Shown: positions 4,840-6,225 of the stretch, piece by piece
How positions within the stretch are numbered: the stretch's first letter is position 1
Layout: each line of letters opens with the position of its first letter
From: an uncultured Tidjanibacter sp.
Lineage (GTDB): Bacteria > Bacteroidota > Bacteroidia > Bacteroidales > Rikenellaceae
Assembly (NCBI GenBank): GCA_934663885.1
Contig: CAKUKW010000124.1
Coordinates: 1-6,225 of the forward strand
Direction: 5' to 3'
DNA: 6,225 nt
Translations under genes and position numbers: made by a program
Notes under the pieces: model-generated
The model's database searches: none
Seen by the model: only the letters and a program-made list of their open reading frames with translations
Told to the model about the DNA's origin: nothing

Positions 4840-5472
4840 ATGGAACTTAAAGAACGGATAATAGACGAGGCGACCCGAATGTTTCACGAATCAGGGATAA
4901 AATCGGTCAGGATGGACGATATAGCGTCGGCCTGCGGAATATCGAAAAGGACCCTGTATGAGAATTTTTCGGACCGCGAAGAGTTGATAAGGCAAAGCCT
5001 TCAGTATCAGCTCAAGCTTTCGGAAAAGGCTGTCCAGGAAAGAATAGGAACAGCGGAAAATGCGATAGACGAATTCCGCATACTTTTCTGGCACAGCGGA
5101 GGTATGAGGGATTCGAACGCCAGGGTCATGAAAGACCTTATAAAGTTCTATCCGGGTATATTCAATGATTTCCTGAAAAGGCACCATTGCAAGGTGATCG
5201 ACAAAAACAAGGAGAGGTTCGAAGCGGGTATTCTTCAGGGGATGTTCCTCGACCAGATAGATACGGAATTTATGGCCCGTACCATGACGAGTTACCTTTA
5301 CGGCCTCAAAAAAGATTTTGAGGATTACGATTTTTCAAAGAAAACCGATAATAAACAAAGTGAACGTCCGTTCCAGTATGCGATAATGTATTTTCTCAGA
5401 GGTGTATCGACCGAAAAAGGAAGGAGTTACATAGACAGGAAAATACTCGGTATAGAGGATGACGCGAAATAA
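4840..5472 (+). CDS. TetR-family transcriptional regulator, probable efflux repressor
   Basis: A 210-residue protein of usual TetR length. The N-terminal helix-turn-helix covers residues about 3-48, with the family pattern I-x2-EA-x2-MF-x3-G-x5-MDDIA followed by ACGISKRTLYENFSDREEL. The remaining helical part (about 50-205) is the ligand-sensing and dimerisation region, which is too variable to predict an inducer. The ATG at 4840 begins directly before the DNA-binding domain, so a longer start is unlikely. The tolC-type gene follows after 33 nt with no terminator, so the regulator is probably the first gene of the efflux operon it controls, as is common in Bacteroidota. Two inverted repeats around its promoter (4763-4794 and 4807-4833) are operator candidates and imply autorepression. 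Regulation of the efflux genes is inferred from position. Confidence 0.9.
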   Translation: MELKERIIDEATRMFHESGIKSVRMDDIASACGISKRTLYENFSDREELIRQSLQYQLKLSEKAVQERIGTAENAIDEFRILFWHSGGMRDSNARVMKDLIKFYPGIFNDFLKRHHCKVIDKNKERFEAGILQGMFLDQIDTEFMARTMTSYLYGLKKDFEDYDFSKKTDNKQSERPFQYAIMYFLRGVSTEKGRSYIDRKILGIEDDAK

Positions 5473-5505
5473 AGAAACAACAAAAACTAAAAACATATTA
5501 AGGAA

Positions 5506-6225
5506 ATGAAGATCAGGATTTTAATTATGACGCTCGCTTTGATGGGAATGATAGCTTTCCAGGCTTCCGCCCAGAGTGTTCCCTCATCCCCGAACACTGT
5601 GCTGGAACTGACTCTCGAGGAGGCCCTGGCGATAGCCTTGAGCGAGAACCCGACCATCAAGGTCGCCGACCTCGAGATCCAGCGCCAGGATTACGTGCGT
5701 AAGGAAACACTGGGTAACCTTTATCCCAACCTGTCGGCTACAGGCAGCTATAACAGGGCTATAATCCACCAGTCGATGTCGCGTGACGGATTGTCTTTCG
5801 GTGCGGACAACACCCTTACCGCTACGGCCAACCTCACCGTGCCTTTATTCGCTCCGGCGGTTTACGCGAACCTCAAGCTGAACCGTTCGCAGATGGAAGC
5901 GGCGGTTGAAGCTGCCCGCTCGTCGAAGATAAACCTTGCCAACGAGGTTAAAAAGGCATATTACGGCATACTGTTGGCGGAACAGTCGCTGGAAGTTCTC
6001 TACGAAAGCGAGAAGATGGTGCAGCAGACAGTCGATAATACACGGATAATGTTCGAAAACGAACTTGCCGCCGAATACGATCTTCTTACGGCAGAGGTAC
6101 AGTTGAGCAACCTGCAGCCGACAATAATACAGACGAAGAATTCCCTCGAAATATCCAGGATGATGTTCCGCATGCTCCTCGGCCTGCCCCAGGAAACGGA
6201 ATTCAGGATAGCCGGGAACCTGGAC
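5506..6225 (+). CDS. TolC-family outer-membrane efflux protein (5' part, truncated by window)
   Basis: An open frame of 240 codons running off the window edge, just over half of a usual 430-490 residue TolC-family protein. Residues 1-22 form a signal peptide with a hydrophobic core and cleavage expected at ASA-Q (22/23). Family traits follow in order: LTLEEALAIALSENP (36-50), the PNLSATGSYNR strand (74-84), a second beta strand entering VPLFAP (112-117), and long coiled helices including EVKKAYYGILLAEQSLEVL (147-165), AAEYDLLTAEVQLSNLQP (188-205) and the helix ending MLLGLP (223-228). It would form the outer-membrane and periplasmic channel of a tripartite pump. The ATG at 5506 follows an A-rich leader. 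It is probably co-transcribed with tetR, 33 nt upstream. The membrane-fusion protein and pump are expected further right but are not visible. No frameshift or internal stop is present in the visible part. Confidence 0.92.
   Translation, partial: MKIRILIMTLALMGMIAFQASAQSVPSSPNTVLELTLEEALAIALSENPTIKVADLEIQRQDYVRKETLGNLYPNLSATGSYNRAIIHQSMSRDGLSFGADNTLTATANLTVPLFAPAVYANLKLNRSQMEAAVEAARSSKINLANEVKKAYYGILLAEQSLEVLYESEKMVQQTVDNTRIMFENELAAEYDLLTAEVQLSNLQPTIIQTKNSLEISRMMFRMLLGLPQETEFRIAGNLD

Noticed and set aside
5501..5505. AGGAA as a Shine-Dalgarno for the TolC gene
   Set aside because: It directly abuts the ATG, too close for normal pairing with 16S rRNA, and Bacteroidota rarely depend on such sites.

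Overview
The window looks like a chromosomal segment from a member of the Bacteroidota, most likely order Bacteroidales. The evidence is: a lipoprotein combining a DUF5106-like region with a thioredoxin-like domain, a type I associate with Bacteroidales; A-rich leaders without Shine-Dalgarno sequences; close matches to the Bacteroidetes primary-sigma promoter (-33 TTTG, -7 TAnnTTTG) in front of three transcription units; and a TetR-TolC gene order typical of Bacteroidetes RND efflux operons. Family or genus cannot be fixed from the sequence alone. I see no rRNA, tRNA, CRISPR array, insertion sequence or phage gene.

Layout. (1) Positions 1-1200: a + strand gene for a DUF898/YjgN-type polytopic membrane protein, preceded by a 14-bp perfect palindrome and followed by a 9-bp inverted repeat and an intrinsic terminator. 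(2) Positions 1196-1430: a non-coding stretch between convergent genes, holding an unexplained set of nested inverted repeats (1241-1337) and a strong terminator for the opposing gene. (3) Positions 1453-2508, - strand: the DUF5106/thioredoxin-like lipoprotein with a CPAC active site. (4) Positions 2509-2713: a divergent intergenic region with a promoter on each strand and a direct repeat that matches the LytTR-family binding consensus. (5) Positions 2714-4561, + strand: a two-gene operon encoding a LiaF-like membrane protein and a membrane-anchored LytTR-type DNA-binding protein. (6) Positions 4562-4839: an AT-rich regulatory region with two inverted repeats around a TetR-gene promoter. (7) Positions 4840-6225, + strand: a TetR-family regulator followed 33 nt later by a TolC-family outer-membrane efflux protein that runs off the window edge. 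The membrane-fusion and RND pump genes are probably just beyond it.

How the genes may work together. All six proteins act at, or probably regulate, the cell envelope. The most interesting module is LiaF-like plus membrane LytTR. Such LiaF-like genes commonly sit beside a sensor kinase and a response regulator, but here a four-helix membrane region is joined directly to the LytTR DNA-binding domain and no kinase or receiver domain is present. Together with a LytTR-like direct repeat (TCCGTTCGT-N12-TGCGTTTCG) upstream of the operon promoter, this suggests a kinase-free, self-regulating envelope-sensing switch. That is an inference from sequence; neither the signal nor the regulon can be read here. 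The tetR-tolC unit looks like a standard autorepressed efflux operon with an operator candidate overlapping its promoter.
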